In this document: one piece after another, positions 44,014 through 54,533 of the stretch
Numbering within the stretch: position 1 is the stretch's first letter
Layout of the letters: each line of letters starts with the position of its first letter
Assembly: GCF_034424645.1 (NCBI RefSeq)
Contig: NZ_CP139969.1
Span: forward strand, 3,100,001 to 3,164,000
DNA from: Bordetella avium
GTDB taxonomy: Bacteria > Pseudomonadota > Gammaproteobacteria > Burkholderiales > Burkholderiaceae_B
Reading direction: 5' to 3'
Length of the DNA: 64,000 nucleotides
Position numbers and translations under genes: made by a program
Notes under the pieces: model-generated
Told to the model about the DNA's origin: nothing
The model's database searches: none
Seen by the model: only the letters and a program-made list of their open reading frames with translations

Positions 44014-44838
44014 CTAGTCCTCGCCGGGCGCCCCGGCAGGATCTCGCGCCCGTATCCGCTTATACGCCATGGGGCTGCACTTCATTGCAGAGCGGAACGC
44101 AAAGATAAAGGACGATGCGGAGCCATAGCCCAACTCCAGCGCGATCGCCGTTACGTCGAGCCCGCTTTCCAACAACTCGATGGCTCTGAACAACTTGAGC
44201 TGGCGACGCCAATCGCGCAGCGTCAATCCGGTTTCCGCAAAAAACTTCCTGGCCAGTGTCCGGCCCGACATCCCTAGCTCCCGGCCCCAATCGTCGGGGC
44301 CTCTCGGATCGGCCGGCTGGTTATACAAGGTCTCGCAAAGCGTCCGTAGCGCAGCGCTCGCGGGCCAAGCCAAGACCAATGAAATCGGGCTTGCGCGGCA
44401 GAGCTGATCGAGCACCAATCTATAAATTCGACCGAAATACCCGCTCTCGTCCGGATTGCCTTGAAGCGTCGCCGCCTCGACAAGCAGCGCCTTCAACAGC
44501 GCTGAAACGCCAAAGACCGCCACGCCGCCCTTAGAAAGCGTCCCCCCGGGGTGGTCGGCAAGCCACAGACTGCGATATTCAGCGCCGAGGAAAGACCCAA
44601 CACTATGCTCCGTTCCTGACGGAACCCATGCCGCCTGATTCGGCGATATGGCAAAGGAGCGCCCTTCCGCCGTCACCATGAGGACGCCGGAAACCGCGTA
44701 CACGACCTGATGCCATTCATGCGTATGCGCAGCGAAATAATTCCGCGCGCCGATGGACTGCACCCGCATGGTCATTGGCGAAGGCGACAGAACATCCGGC
44801 GGCGCGGTAATGGCTTTCCACTGCAAGAGCGCGTTCAT
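44014..44838 (-). CDS. AraC-family regulator with N-terminal cupin
   Basis: A 274-residue regulator. Residues 20-110 form a cupin sensor (ARNYFAAHTHEWHQVVYAVSGVLMV, WVPSGTEH) and about 165-265 the double helix-turn-helix (SGRTLARKFFAETGLTLRDWRRQ and LDVTAIALELGYGSASSFIFAF). The gene is divergent from an MFS transporter with a 104-base gap, so it most likely controls export. This layout is typical of regulator/drug-efflux pairs. The inducer is unknown. Confidence 0.92.
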   Translation of the reverse strand: MNALLQWKAITAPPDVLSPSPMTMRVQSIGARNYFAAHTHEWHQVVYAVSGVLMVTAEGRSFAISPNQAAWVPSGTEHSVGSFLGAEYRSLWLADHPGGTLSKGGVAVFGVSALLKALLVEAATLQGNPDESGYFGRIYRLVLDQLCRASPISLVLAWPASAALRTLCETLYNQPADPRGPDDWGRELGMSGRTLARKFFAETGLTLRDWRRQLKLFRAIELLESGLDVTAIALELGYGSASSFIFAFRSAMKCSPMAYKRIRARDPAGAPGED

Positions 44839-44942
44839 ATGTCGCCGATTCTATATAACTTGGCATTCTTTCGATAGATCATCAACCTAAGCTTGAGTTG
44901 TAATGCCCTCTCTACCATTTCCCGCTCACGCCACCCTCCGCA

Positions 44943-46172
44943 ATGACACAACGTAGCGCCTCCCCGGGACATGATCTCCCCGCTGTTCTGCCCGAGGGCG
45001 TTCAACAAAGCAATATCTGGAGACTGACCACCGCCCAAGCCCTGGCAGGCGCGAATTCGGTGGTTGTCTATGCAACGGGCTCCATCGTCGGCAATATGCT
45101 CGCCCCGACACCCATGCTCGCGACACTGCCGATTTCCATCTTTGTGGTCGGCATGGCGACATGTACGCTGCCCATGGGCGCCATCGCCAGGCGCTACGGC
45201 AGGCTTGCGGCATTTCTGCTAGGCGCAGGCGCGGGCGTGCTCACCGGCCTGCTGGCCATGCTGGCGGTCATGATAGAAAGCTTCTGGCTGTTCAGCCTGG
45301 CCACCTTCTTCGGCGGTGTCTATGCGGCCGTCGTGCTGTCGTTTCGCTTCGCCGCCGCGGACGGCGTGGAACCCAAGCGGCGCGCGCGCGCGCTATCCCT
45401 GGTCATGGCGGGTGGCGTCGCCGCCGGTGTCGTCGGGCCACAACTCGTCACCTGGACGATGAACCTGTGGCCGCCGCACCTGTTTGCCGCCACCTTTCTG
45501 GCGCAGGCGGCGGTGGCTGCGATTTCCGCCTTCATTCTTCTGGGCGTCAGATTGCCCGCCCCCACTGCCGCAGAAGTCGCAGGCGGGCGGCCGCTCTCCC
45601 AGATTGCGCGACAGCCGCGTTTCATCGCCGCCGTGATCGCTGGCGCCGTCTCCTACATGCTCATGAACTTCCTCATGACGGCCGCCCCACTGGCCATGTA
45701 CATCTGCGGCCACTCGCAGGAATCCGCCAATCTGGGACTACAGTGGCATGTCATCGCCATGTACGCGCCAAGCTTCTTCACCGGCCGACTCATCTCCCGC
45801 TTCGGCGCGGGACGGGTCGCGACCATGGGCCTCGTCCTCATTGGCGTCGCGGCCGCTGTGGGTCTCGGTGGTATCGACGTCATGCACTTCTGGTGGTCAC
45901 TGATTCTGCTCGCCGTGGGCTGGAACTTCGGCTTTCTGGGTGCGTCCGCGCTGGTTCTGGAATGCCATCGGCCCGAGGAGAAAACACGCGTCCAGTCCCT
46001 GAACGACTTCATCGTCTTCGGCTTGATGGCGATCGGCTCCTTCTCGTCCGGAGGCCTGCTGTCGGCCTTCGGCTGGAACACCGTGCTGTGGGTGTCATTC
46101 ATTCCCCTAGCGCTGTCCTTCGCCGCACTGGGCATCGCCATGCGTAAAACGACCCTCGCAATGAGCCGATGA
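44943..46172 (+). CDS. MFS transporter, probable exporter
   Basis: A 409-residue major facilitator protein with twelve hydrophobic segments. IARRYGRLAAFLLGAGAGVL is the loop 2-3 motif and the second half repeats the pattern at FFTGRLISRFGAGRVATMGL. The sequence differs from the MHS symporter at 25712-27085 and resembles efflux-type members. Divergence from an AraC regulator supports inducible export. It is the last native gene before the insertion-sequence island. Confidence 0.88.
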   Translation: MTQRSASPGHDLPAVLPEGVQQSNIWRLTTAQALAGANSVVVYATGSIVGNMLAPTPMLATLPISIFVVGMATCTLPMGAIARRYGRLAAFLLGAGAGVLTGLLAMLAVMIESFWLFSLATFFGGVYAAVVLSFRFAAADGVEPKRRARALSLVMAGGVAAGVVGPQLVTWTMNLWPPHLFAATFLAQAAVAAISAFILLGVRLPAPTAAEVAGGRPLSQIARQPRFIAAVIAGAVSYMLMNFLMTAAPLAMYICGHSQESANLGLQWHVIAMYAPSFFTGRLISRFGAGRVATMGLVLIGVAAAVGLGGIDVMHFWWSLILLAVGWNFGFLGASALVLECHRPEEKTRVQSLNDFIVFGLMAIGSFSSGGLLSAFGWNTVLWVSFIPLALSFAALGIAMRKTTLAMSR

Positions 46173-46249
46173 CGCCGCGCATCCATCCGCGGTTGCCGCC
46201 TGATCAGCGCGTGCCGACCTCGCATCGCGCCGACATGATGGTGTACTGC

Positions 46250-46509
46250 CCTCTCCAGGCCTCGATGATGATCTTGGCCTGGAGCAGATTGCTAAACCAA
46301 CGCTCATTGAGACACTAATCGCGCCAGCAGCCCGATGTAAGCATCCTGGTTGGGTTTGCCAGGTTCGATAAGGAACAGCTTTATATTCCGGTCATGCGCC
46401 CAACTCAGCATGGCACGCCCACAGAATTCCTTACCGTTGTCTGTCCGGATGGCTTTGGATAATCCCCGGCTCAGTGCCAACCGATCCAGGATTCAAGTCA
46501 AGGCGTTGC
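46250..46509 (-). pseudogene. Decayed IS3-family transposase fragment
   Basis: On the minus strand the DNA reads the DDE-domain stretch AIRTDNGKEFCGRAMLSWAH, then IKLFLIEPGKPNQDAYI, a frameshift, and NERWFSNLLQAKIIIEAW. These are the middle and end of an IS3-family OrfB, missing about 20 residues at the shift. It stops abruptly at 46509 against the terminal repeat of the next element. It is a different subgroup from the copy at 47357-48360. Confidence 0.8.
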
Positions 46510-47356
46510 TGACCTGCCCCCGGATTTAGTACGAAACTGATTTAGATTCCGGGGTTAAAAATCTCTTCTTTCTGATGATTCTTGGCGAACTGCTCTGGGG
46601 CCAAGTAGCCCAGGGCGCTGTGAGGCCGTTCGGTGTTGTACTCGAGGCGCCATGCTTCGATCAACGATTTGGCCTGACGCAGTGACAGGAACCAATGTTC
46701 GTTCAAGCATTCATCGCGGAACTTGCCGTTGAAGCTTTCGACATAGGCATTCTCCACGGGCTTGCCCGGCCGAATGAACGACAGCTTCACACCCGCCTGA
46801 TAAGCCCAGGCATCGAGTGCTCGGCCCGCGAACTCCGGCCCGTTGTCCACCGTGATGGATCGGGGTAAGCCGCGGATCATGCCGATCCTTTCCAAGACAT
46901 GTGCCACGCGCAGTCCAGGTAGTGACGTGTCGACTTCAATGGCCAGGCACTCTCGCGTGTAATCGTCCACCACATTCAAACAACGGAACCGACGGCCGTA
47001 GGCCAGGCCATCGGCAACAAAATCCATCGACCAGCTCTGGTTCGGCCCAGTAGATCCTTCAGCGCCGCGTTATCCAAAACCGATTCGGCCAGCAGCTTCT
47101 TGAGCCGATTGTTCTCCTGCTCCAATTCCTTGAGCCGCTGAGCCTCGGATACTGTCATCCCGCCGTACTTCGCCTTCCAGTTGTAGTACGTCGCATCGGA
47201 GATGCCGTGCTTGCGGCACAGATCGGCCACCTTGGCTCCTGTCTCTGCCTCCTTCAGCACACCGATGATCTGTTCTTCCGTAAATCGTTTCTTCATTGCC
47301 GTTCCTCTGGGAACGGACTCTACATCGTTTACGTACTATTTACGGGGGGCAGGTCA
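46510..47356 (-). mobile_element. IS3-family insertion sequence with internal deletion
   Basis: Terminal inverted repeats are visible: TGACCTGCCCCC starts at 46510, and its inverted copy ends at 47356 (...GGGGGGCAGGTCA), with further similarity inward (ATTTAGTACG versus AATAGTACGT). The element is 847 bases, shorter than the usual 1.2-1.3 kb, because orfA runs directly into the second half of orfB. No target duplication is visible at the ends (TTGC left, CCGA right), so it was brought here by recombination or the flanks have been rearranged. Confidence 0.88.
46542..47296 (-). pseudogene. Transposase orfA and truncated orfB of the deleted IS3 element
   Basis: OrfA starts at 47296 (MKKRFTEEQIIGVLKEAETGAKVADLCRKHG is the helix-turn-helix) and is normal up to ALKDLLG near 47050. 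There it fuses out of frame to orfB DNA. OrfB resumes in its own frame with [12 protein letters not shown] and continues through VDNGPEF and the final glutamate region ([14 protein letters not shown]) to a stop at 46542. About 350-400 bases encoding the start of OrfB, including the first catalytic region, are missing, so the transposase is inactive. Confidence 0.88.
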
Positions 47357-48360
47357 CCGAGAGCTAGGCATCAGTTCGGCCACGTTCTACAAGCGGAGGT
47401 CCAAATACGGTGGCATGGACGTGTCCTTGATGGCGCGCATGAAGGAGCTGGAGGCCGAGAATGCCCGGTTGCGCAAGATGTACGTCGAGGAGAAGCTCAA
47501 GGCCGAGATCGTGACGAAGGCACTCGAAAAAAAGTGGTGAGGCCGTCTCGCCGCCGCGAGATGGCCCAACGAGCCGTGCAAGATCGGGGCATATCAGTCC
47601 GGCTCGCCTGCGAGGCGTTCAAGGTCAGCCAGACCTGCTATCGGTATGTCGCCAAGGCGGACGCCGAGAACGAGGAGATTGCCAGCTGGCTGCTACGGTT
47701 GACGGACAACCACCGCAGTTGGGGCTTTGGCCTGTGCTTCCTGTGTCTACGCAATGTCCGAGCTTCGGCTGGAATCACAAGCGCGTGTATCGGATCTACC
47801 GTGAACTTGAGTTGAACCTGCGCATTAAGCCACGCAAACGACTAATTCGGCAGGCTCCTGAGCCACTGAGTGTGCCGACTACCGTGAACCAAGTCTGGTC
47901 GATGGACTTCATGCACGACCAGTTGGCCGACGGACGCAGCATTCGGTTATTCAAGGTGATCGATGACTTCAACCGGGAAGCCCTGGGCATTGAGGTCGAC
48001 TTCTCGTTGCCCTCGGAGCGTGTCACGCGTGCGTTGAAACAGATCATCAGTTGGCGCGGCAAGCCGATGGCCATACGTTGCGACAATGGCCCGGAATACC
48101 TCAGTTCGGCTATTACTGAATGGGCTCGCCGATGGGGCATCAAGTTGGAATATATCCAGCCTGGCAAGCCGCAGCAGAATGCCTACGTCAAGAGATTTAA
48201 TCGGACGGTGCGCTACGAGTGGTTATCCCAATATCACTGGGATGATCTGGACCAGGTGCAGCGGGCCGCGACCGAATGGATGTGGTTCTACAATCACGAA
48301 CGCCCCAATATGGCCTTGGGCGGAATCACCCCAAAACAGCGGCTGACCATGGCCGCATAG
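47357..48360 (+). pseudogene. 5'-truncated, frameshifted IS3-family element (orfA end plus orfB)
   Basis: The orfA part begins mid-gene at RELGISSATFYKRRSKYGG and ends with ALEKKW at 47540. OrfB follows: [25 protein letters not shown] in one frame to about 47755, then a one-base shift to [18 protein letters not shown] and the DDE core ([26 protein letters not shown], and the glutamate region near [14 protein letters not shown]) to a stop at 48360. The left end is lost at the boundary with the preceding element. Non-functional unless programmed frameshifting operates, which is not expected at this site. Confidence 0.87.
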
Positions 48361-48462
48361 CGCTCCTACTTCTGCCAATCGCTAAAAAAGGGGGGGGGAT
48401 TACCGGATAGCGCCCCTGCGTAGGAGCACACTGAATCTCCCTTTACTCAAAAGGAGATTGTC

Positions 48463-49089
48463 ATGGAATCCGCGAATGCCGCCGTTGACCGTCGTGTGCC
48501 ATGGAACAAGGGAAAGCTCACCGGGCAGAAGCTGCTCCTAAAGCTCCGAGAAATCTGGGCAATTCGAATGAGACTTCAGATGGCTTCGAACACTCGGGAA
48601 CTCGCGATGTTCAATCTCGCAATTGATAGCAAGCTTCGAGCGTGCGATCTCACGCGATTGCAGGTACAGGACATCCGACACGGAAGCCACGTAGCCGCGA
48701 AAGCTACCGTCATGCAACAGAAGACCCAGCGTCCCGTCCAATTCGAGATTACGGAGCAAACCCGTGAGAGCCTTGACGCATGGATCGAAGCGCGAGGCCT
48801 AAAGGCGGTGGATTTTCTGTTTCCGACCCGTTTGCATACGTCGGCGCATCTTTCGACGCGGCAGTACGCCCGGATTGTGCATCGCTGGTTCGCATCGATT
48901 GGCCTCGACGATACCGCATATGGAACCCTCACTATGCGCCGTACAAAAGCCTCGCTGATCTACCGCCGGACCAAGAATCTTCGAGCCGTACAGCTGCTGC
49001 TCGGGCATACGAAGCTGGAAAGCACAGTTCGCTACCTTGGCATCGAGGTCGACGATGCTCTTGAGATGGCTGAACAAACAGAGGTTTGA
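48463..49089 (+). CDS. Stand-alone tyrosine recombinase catalytic domain, first catalytic His replaced
   Basis: A 208-residue integrase-like protein without the usual N-terminal core-binding domain; AAAAGGAG precedes the ATG. Arg59 (SKLRACDLTRL), Arg159, His182 (LLLGHTKLESTVRYLG) and the nucleophile Tyr191 are in place. The HxxR box reads L-T-M-R at 156-159, so the usual histidine is a leucine. Short integrases of this kind are widespread in mobile regions. Whether it is active is uncertain. GC content is lower than in the flanking core genes, a sign of transfer. Confidence 0.85.
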   Translation: MESANAAVDRRVPWNKGKLTGQKLLLKLREIWAIRMRLQMASNTRELAMFNLAIDSKLRACDLTRLQVQDIRHGSHVAAKATVMQQKTQRPVQFEITEQTRESLDAWIEARGLKAVDFLFPTRLHTSAHLSTRQYARIVHRWFASIGLDDTAYGTLTMRRTKASLIYRRTKNLRAVQLLLGHTKLESTVRYLGIEVDDALEMAEQTEV

Positions 49090-49097
49090 TGCATCCC

Positions 49098-49123
49098 GGC
49101 CGGCGAGCGGTCGCTTGCCGGCC
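49098..49123. terminator. Strong hairpin after the recombinase gene
   Basis: A 12-base stem (GGCCGGCGAGCG paired with CGCTTGCCGGCC, one G-T pair, two-base loop) lies nine bases after the stop. There is no T-run, so it could be a Rho-assisted terminator or a recombination-site arm. About 165 bases then precede the kinase gene. Confidence 0.45.
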
Positions 49124-49288
49124 AGAAGGGGACGATCAGGGGCTATTTCTGGAAGGGCCGGTTCAGACTGAAGGCAGTCATACAAAAGTACTCAACATAA
49201 ACTTGGCGAGTTTTCGCCTATTGCGAGCCAGCGACGATGGCTTACGCTGGCCTCGGGCTTAAGGCTCGTTTACACGAAAAGTACCTAC

Positions 49289-51229
49289 ATGGCATTGATT
49301 ACTAAGACTAAGAAGGAGCTTGCGCCGGCCTGCCCGCAGGTGACGCTAAAGCGCTCGCTCGGCCAAGGCGGAAATGGCTGTGTATACCTTGCTGCTCATG
49401 AAGACCATGGTGAAGTGGCCGTGAAGTTCTTCTTGAACAGCGATAGGCGTCGTTGGCAGCGATTTAGGGATGAGGTGAAGGTGGTGACGACCCATCTGCA
49501 TGATTCTCCAAGAGTGGTCCCAATTCTGGAAGATTGGCTTCCTGAACATGGAACTGACAGTGTGCCTTGGTACATCATGCCGAAGGCCGAGACTATCCGT
49601 GAAGTGCTCAAAAGCCTGACTTGGCGAGAGATGCTTCCGGCATTCGTTGAGCTGGCAGACGGCCTAGTTGAACTGCATCGCGCCGGTGTGGCGCATCGCG
49701 ACATTAAGCCTGAGAATCTGTTCCGCTTCGACGGAGGCTACCGATTTGGAGATTTCGGTATTGCCGCGTTTCCGGGCCGAGCCGGCATCACGAAAGAGGA
49801 TGAGCCGATAGGGCCAGCCACCTTCATGGCGCCCGAAATGGAGGCCAACTCGGGGGTAGCGGACTGCTTCTTGGCGGACGTCTACAGCTTGGCTAAGACC
49901 ATCTGGGCGCTGCTAACACGTGAGAAGTTCGCGTTCCCGGGGCAGTATCGCCCGAAGGGCCACGAGGGGCTCGCGGCGAGGGCAAAAGAAAATGGATTCG
50001 TGTTAGAACCCTTGGACCTTCTACTGGAGCGAGCAACCGACTCGCTGCCAGGGGCTCGGCCAAGCGCTTCTGAGTTCTCAGCGAATCTACGAGAGGTTGC
50101 TGCAATTCAGTACGACGCCGGGAAGGCAAATCAACTGCAGTGGGAGTTCGCGTCGCTTGAGGCGATGACTGGTCAAGGCATTGCTCGCGCAGAGTGGCGC
50201 GACCCCGCAGCAGTCCTCAATGTGATTCGACTTCTATCGCGTTACCACGGCATGAACCACTGCTTCCTTCCGGAAGGCGGTGGACAGCACATCAGAGGTG
50301 CCAATCTTTGCGAAGGTGGAGCGATGCTATCTCTGCAGATTTCTGGTGGAGGCGCAGACTACATCGTCTTACCAACCAGATTGGTGGTGGAACGCTTCCC
50401 AAACCACCCTGCCTTCGGCTATGCAGTTCTTGAGGTTGGGGAGGCGCACCGGCTTACCGAGGGTGACGCTTTCCTAGACGGGGCGGTCGAGAAGCTACGC
50501 CGGTTCAATGATTTCGACTACGCGCCCGACGATGGAGATAGCGACGAGCCCCAGTTCGCCGGACTCGGAGAGCCGTGCTATCGAAGATTCAAGGGGGGGC
50601 TAATGGTATTCGCCCCAACATATGGCATCTACAACCGCATCGACAAATACAATGGCACCGCCGAGCGCCTTGGCCTCGAGGAACTGAGGCGACAGTATGG
50701 GGAACTTGTGGAAAGGCTAGGCACAACCAAGCTGGAACCTCGCGCATTGTTCCCCGTGGTGCGACTACTTCACCGGGACGTTGCCAGAGTGCCGTTTGTT
50801 CTCCAATCCATATCAATGGACCAGTTCTGGACATTGTTTGACCTCGACGAGCAGATGTTGAGGGCTCGCGGCGATTCGGGAAGCGCAATCGTTGGTTCTG
50901 GAGAACTCTTAGAAGTGCTTCGGAGTATGTCCTCGGATCCGAAGAGGCAGAGGGCAAAGGCTTTGCTGATTAGGTTGACAGCTCAACAGAAGGGCGAATA
51001 TTTGGCGCTGGTCGACGTCGCTAGGGGGATTATCGACCCGCACGAAATGGCAACCTATGCCGAAGACAAGTCGCGGTCTTCGTACGACGTCTCATATCTC
51101 CTTGAGAAGCTTGGCAATGGCTATCTTCGTCGCGCGTTGGAGAAGTTCGGCGTGGAGCCCGTAGCGGAAACGGTCGCGGTGGAAGTTAAGACTGAGGATG
51201 CAACCACCCAGAATGATGACTTCAGATGA
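49289..51229 (+). CDS. Hanks-type Ser/Thr protein kinase fused to an uncharacterised C-terminal region
   Basis: A 646-residue soluble protein. The kinase domain (about 15-265) is complete: glycine loop GQGGNGCV (25-32), Lys46 (VAVKF), catalytic loop HRDIKPEN (136-143), DFG (155-157) and APE (181-183). There is no transmembrane helix or PASTA sensor. Residues 270-545 match nothing I recognise; about 555-625 (QQKGEYLALVDVARG to YLLEKLGNGYLRRALEKFG) resembles the DUF3775 pattern. It lies between a recombinase and IS66 debris, with AT-richer codon use than the core genes, so it was probably acquired. A phage-defence or stress role is a guess from location. Confidence 0.82.
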   Translation: MALITKTKKELAPACPQVTLKRSLGQGGNGCVYLAAHEDHGEVAVKFFLNSDRRRWQRFRDEVKVVTTHLHDSPRVVPILEDWLPEHGTDSVPWYIMPKAETIREVLKSLTWREMLPAFVELADGLVELHRAGVAHRDIKPENLFRFDGGYRFGDFGIAAFPGRAGITKEDEPIGPATFMAPEMEANSGVADCFLADVYSLAKTIWALLTREKFAFPGQYRPKGHEGLAARAKENGFVLEPLDLLLERATDSLPGARPSASEFSANLREVAAIQYDAGKANQLQWEFASLEAMTGQGIARAEWRDPAAVLNVIRLLSRYHGMNHCFLPEGGGQHIRGANLCEGGAMLSLQISGGGADYIVLPTRLVVERFPNHPAFGYAVLEVGEAHRLTEGDAFLDGAVEKLRRFNDFDYAPDDGDSDEPQFAGLGEPCYRRFKGGLMVFAPTYGIYNRIDKYNGTAERLGLEELRRQYGELVERLGTTKLEPRALFPVVRLLHRDVARVPFVLQSISMDQFWTLFDLDEQMLRARGDSGSAIVGSGELLEVLRSMSSDPKRQRAKALLIRLTAQQKGEYLALVDVARGIIDPHEMATYAEDKSRSSYDVSYLLEKLGNGYLRRALEKFGVEPVAETVAVEVKTEDATTQNDDFR

Positions 51230-51425
51230 CTGAAGCCATCACTGGCATATGCAGATTGAGGTTGATCCTCTGATCGAGCTTCAAAATGATGTAAGAGCAC
51301 CCGCCCATTCACGCGGTGTCGAGAGAAACTCGGGCCAGAGCCCTCTCTCCTTCGGACAATGTTAGGAGCCAGGTCTCGGTTGGACGGTGGCAACGGCAGA
51401 GATGTGCACTTGAGATCGATGACGC

Positions 51426-51486
51426 GTAAGCGCCTGCCGAACACACCCTTGACGGTTCTGCTTATGCAGCAGGTTGCCACCGATGC
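51426..51486 (+). repeat. 61-base inverted repeat, left copy
   Basis: Identical, in reverse complement, to 52094-52154. It begins with GTAAGCG, the IS66-family tip, and ends inside the last codons of TnpC. The outer part should be the true transposon end. Confidence 0.9.
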
Positions 51487-52093
51487 GGCAGTAGCTCAGC
51501 GATCTGGCTGTTTTTCTGCGTGGGCAGGCGCGTGAGCACGTCCTTCATATAGGCATATGGGTCGTGCCCATTGAGCCGTGCCGACTGGATCAGGCTCATA
51601 ATGGCGGCCGCGCGCTGGCCCCCGCGCAGCGAGCCCGCGAACAGCCAGTTCGAACGCCCGATCGCCCAGGGGCGGATCTGGTTCTCCACCCAATTGTTGT
51701 CGATCGGCGCATCGCCGTCGTCAAGGTAGCGCGTCAACGCCTCCCAGCGCTTGAGGCTGTAGACAGCCTGCGTGCAGTGCTCTACGACTTCGCGCCCAGC
51801 CGGGCCGGCGAGCACTGCCGCACGTTCCTGGAAGATTGGCGCGGCAAGCTGGTGACCGACGATTATGCGGGCTACAAGGCCGGGTTCGCGGCTGGCATCA
51901 CGGAACTGGGCTGCATGGCGCACGCCCGGCGCAAGTTCCATGACTTGCACGCCAACAACCAGAGCCAGATCGCCGCAAAGGCGTTGGAGTTGTTCGGCGC
52001 GCTATACAGCGTAGAGCAGGACGTAGCCGAGTTGCCTGCCGAAGAGCGACGCCAGATACGGCTGGAGCGGGCCAAACCGATCACAGAAACGTT

Positions 52094-52154
52094 GCATCGG
52101 TGGCAACCTGCTGCATAAGCAGAACCGTCAAGGGTGTGTTCGGCAGGCGCTTAC
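52094..52154 (-). repeat. 61-base inverted repeat, right copy
   Basis: Perfect reverse complement of 51426-51486. It holds the stop codon of the plus-strand TnpC fragment and then runs to the IS66 tip CGCTTAC. The identity over 61 bases shows that both ends derive from the same end of an IS66 element. Confidence 0.9.
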
Positions 52155-52297
52155 AGATCTGCTTTGGGCTGACACATTTTGTTTAATCTCAATCCGCATG
52201 ACGCAAATCCCAAGTGGGGTGGCGTTCGACAACAGGAATTCAACACCTGCTCAGCCTCAGACCAACCCCAAAAATGTAACAGCCGCCCCTCCCCCCC

Positions 52298-52325
52298 TTG
52301 AAGCCTGCCAAGTCATCCCTATAAT
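52298..52325 (+). promoter_or_regulatory. groESL promoter (TTGAAG-N16-TATAAT; overlaps sigma-32-like boxes)
   Basis: TTGAAG (52298-52303) and TATAAT (52320-52325) are 16 bases apart, a good housekeeping promoter. The same region reads CTTGAAG and CCCTATAA, close to heat-shock sigma-32 boxes (CTTGAAA and CCCCATNT). The transcript would start inside or just after CIRCE. The upstream DNA 52155-52297 has no other feature. Confidence 0.7.
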
Positions 52326-52351
52326 TAGCACTCGTCGCCGGTGAGTGCTAA
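52325..52351. promoter_or_regulatory. CIRCE element (HrcA operator)
   Basis: The sequence TTAGCACTC-N9-GAGTGCTAA is a perfect match to the CIRCE inverted repeat, bound by the heat-shock repressor HrcA. It lies 58 bases before the groES start and overlaps the end of the promoter, so groESL is under HrcA repression with possible sigma-32 input. Confidence 0.97.
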
Positions 52352-52409
52352 CAAGCCCTCCCGCGCTAACAACCGATCAATCTTCTAGTTATCGAAACAG
52401 GAGTTCCTC

Positions 52410-54372
<1,963 letters not shown>

Positions 54373-54430
54373 GTCCCTCCCCCCGGCCAGGAGCGCCGCG
54401 TACCTTCGCCACGCGGTTCTCCTCTCCAAT

Positions 54431-54470
54431 CAAAACCCCCGTTGGGTCCGCCCTCCGGGGGTTTTGTTTT
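54431..54470 (+). terminator. Rho-independent terminator of groESL
   Basis: CAAAACCCCC (54431-54440) pairs with GGGGGTTTTG (54457-54466) around a 16-base loop and is followed by TTTT. It lies about 60 bases after the groEL stop, the expected place for the operon end. Confidence 0.9.
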
Positions 54471-54533
54471 GCGGCGCGGCCTGCGCCCCTGTTTCCATGC
54501 CTACAATGGACCCGCTTATCCGGGAGGGAGTCA

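Larger units (their letters stand above)
51426..52154. mobile_element. IS66-family remnant with two inverted right ends
   Basis: Two copies of the same 61-base IS66 end (GTAAGCGCCTGCCGAACAC...) face each other. The left half (minus, 51462-51780) encodes the last part of TnpC: DDGDAPIDNNWVENQIRPWAI, SLRGGQRAAAIMSLIQSA and the C-terminus HRWQPAA. The right half (plus, 51781-52118) encodes an earlier part, APSRAGEHCRTFLEDWRGKL to GCMAHARRKFHDLH, joined to the same final HRWQPAA codons. Thus an internal inversion or an end duplication scrambled the gene. TnpA and TnpB are absent, so it cannot move itself. Confidence 0.85.
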
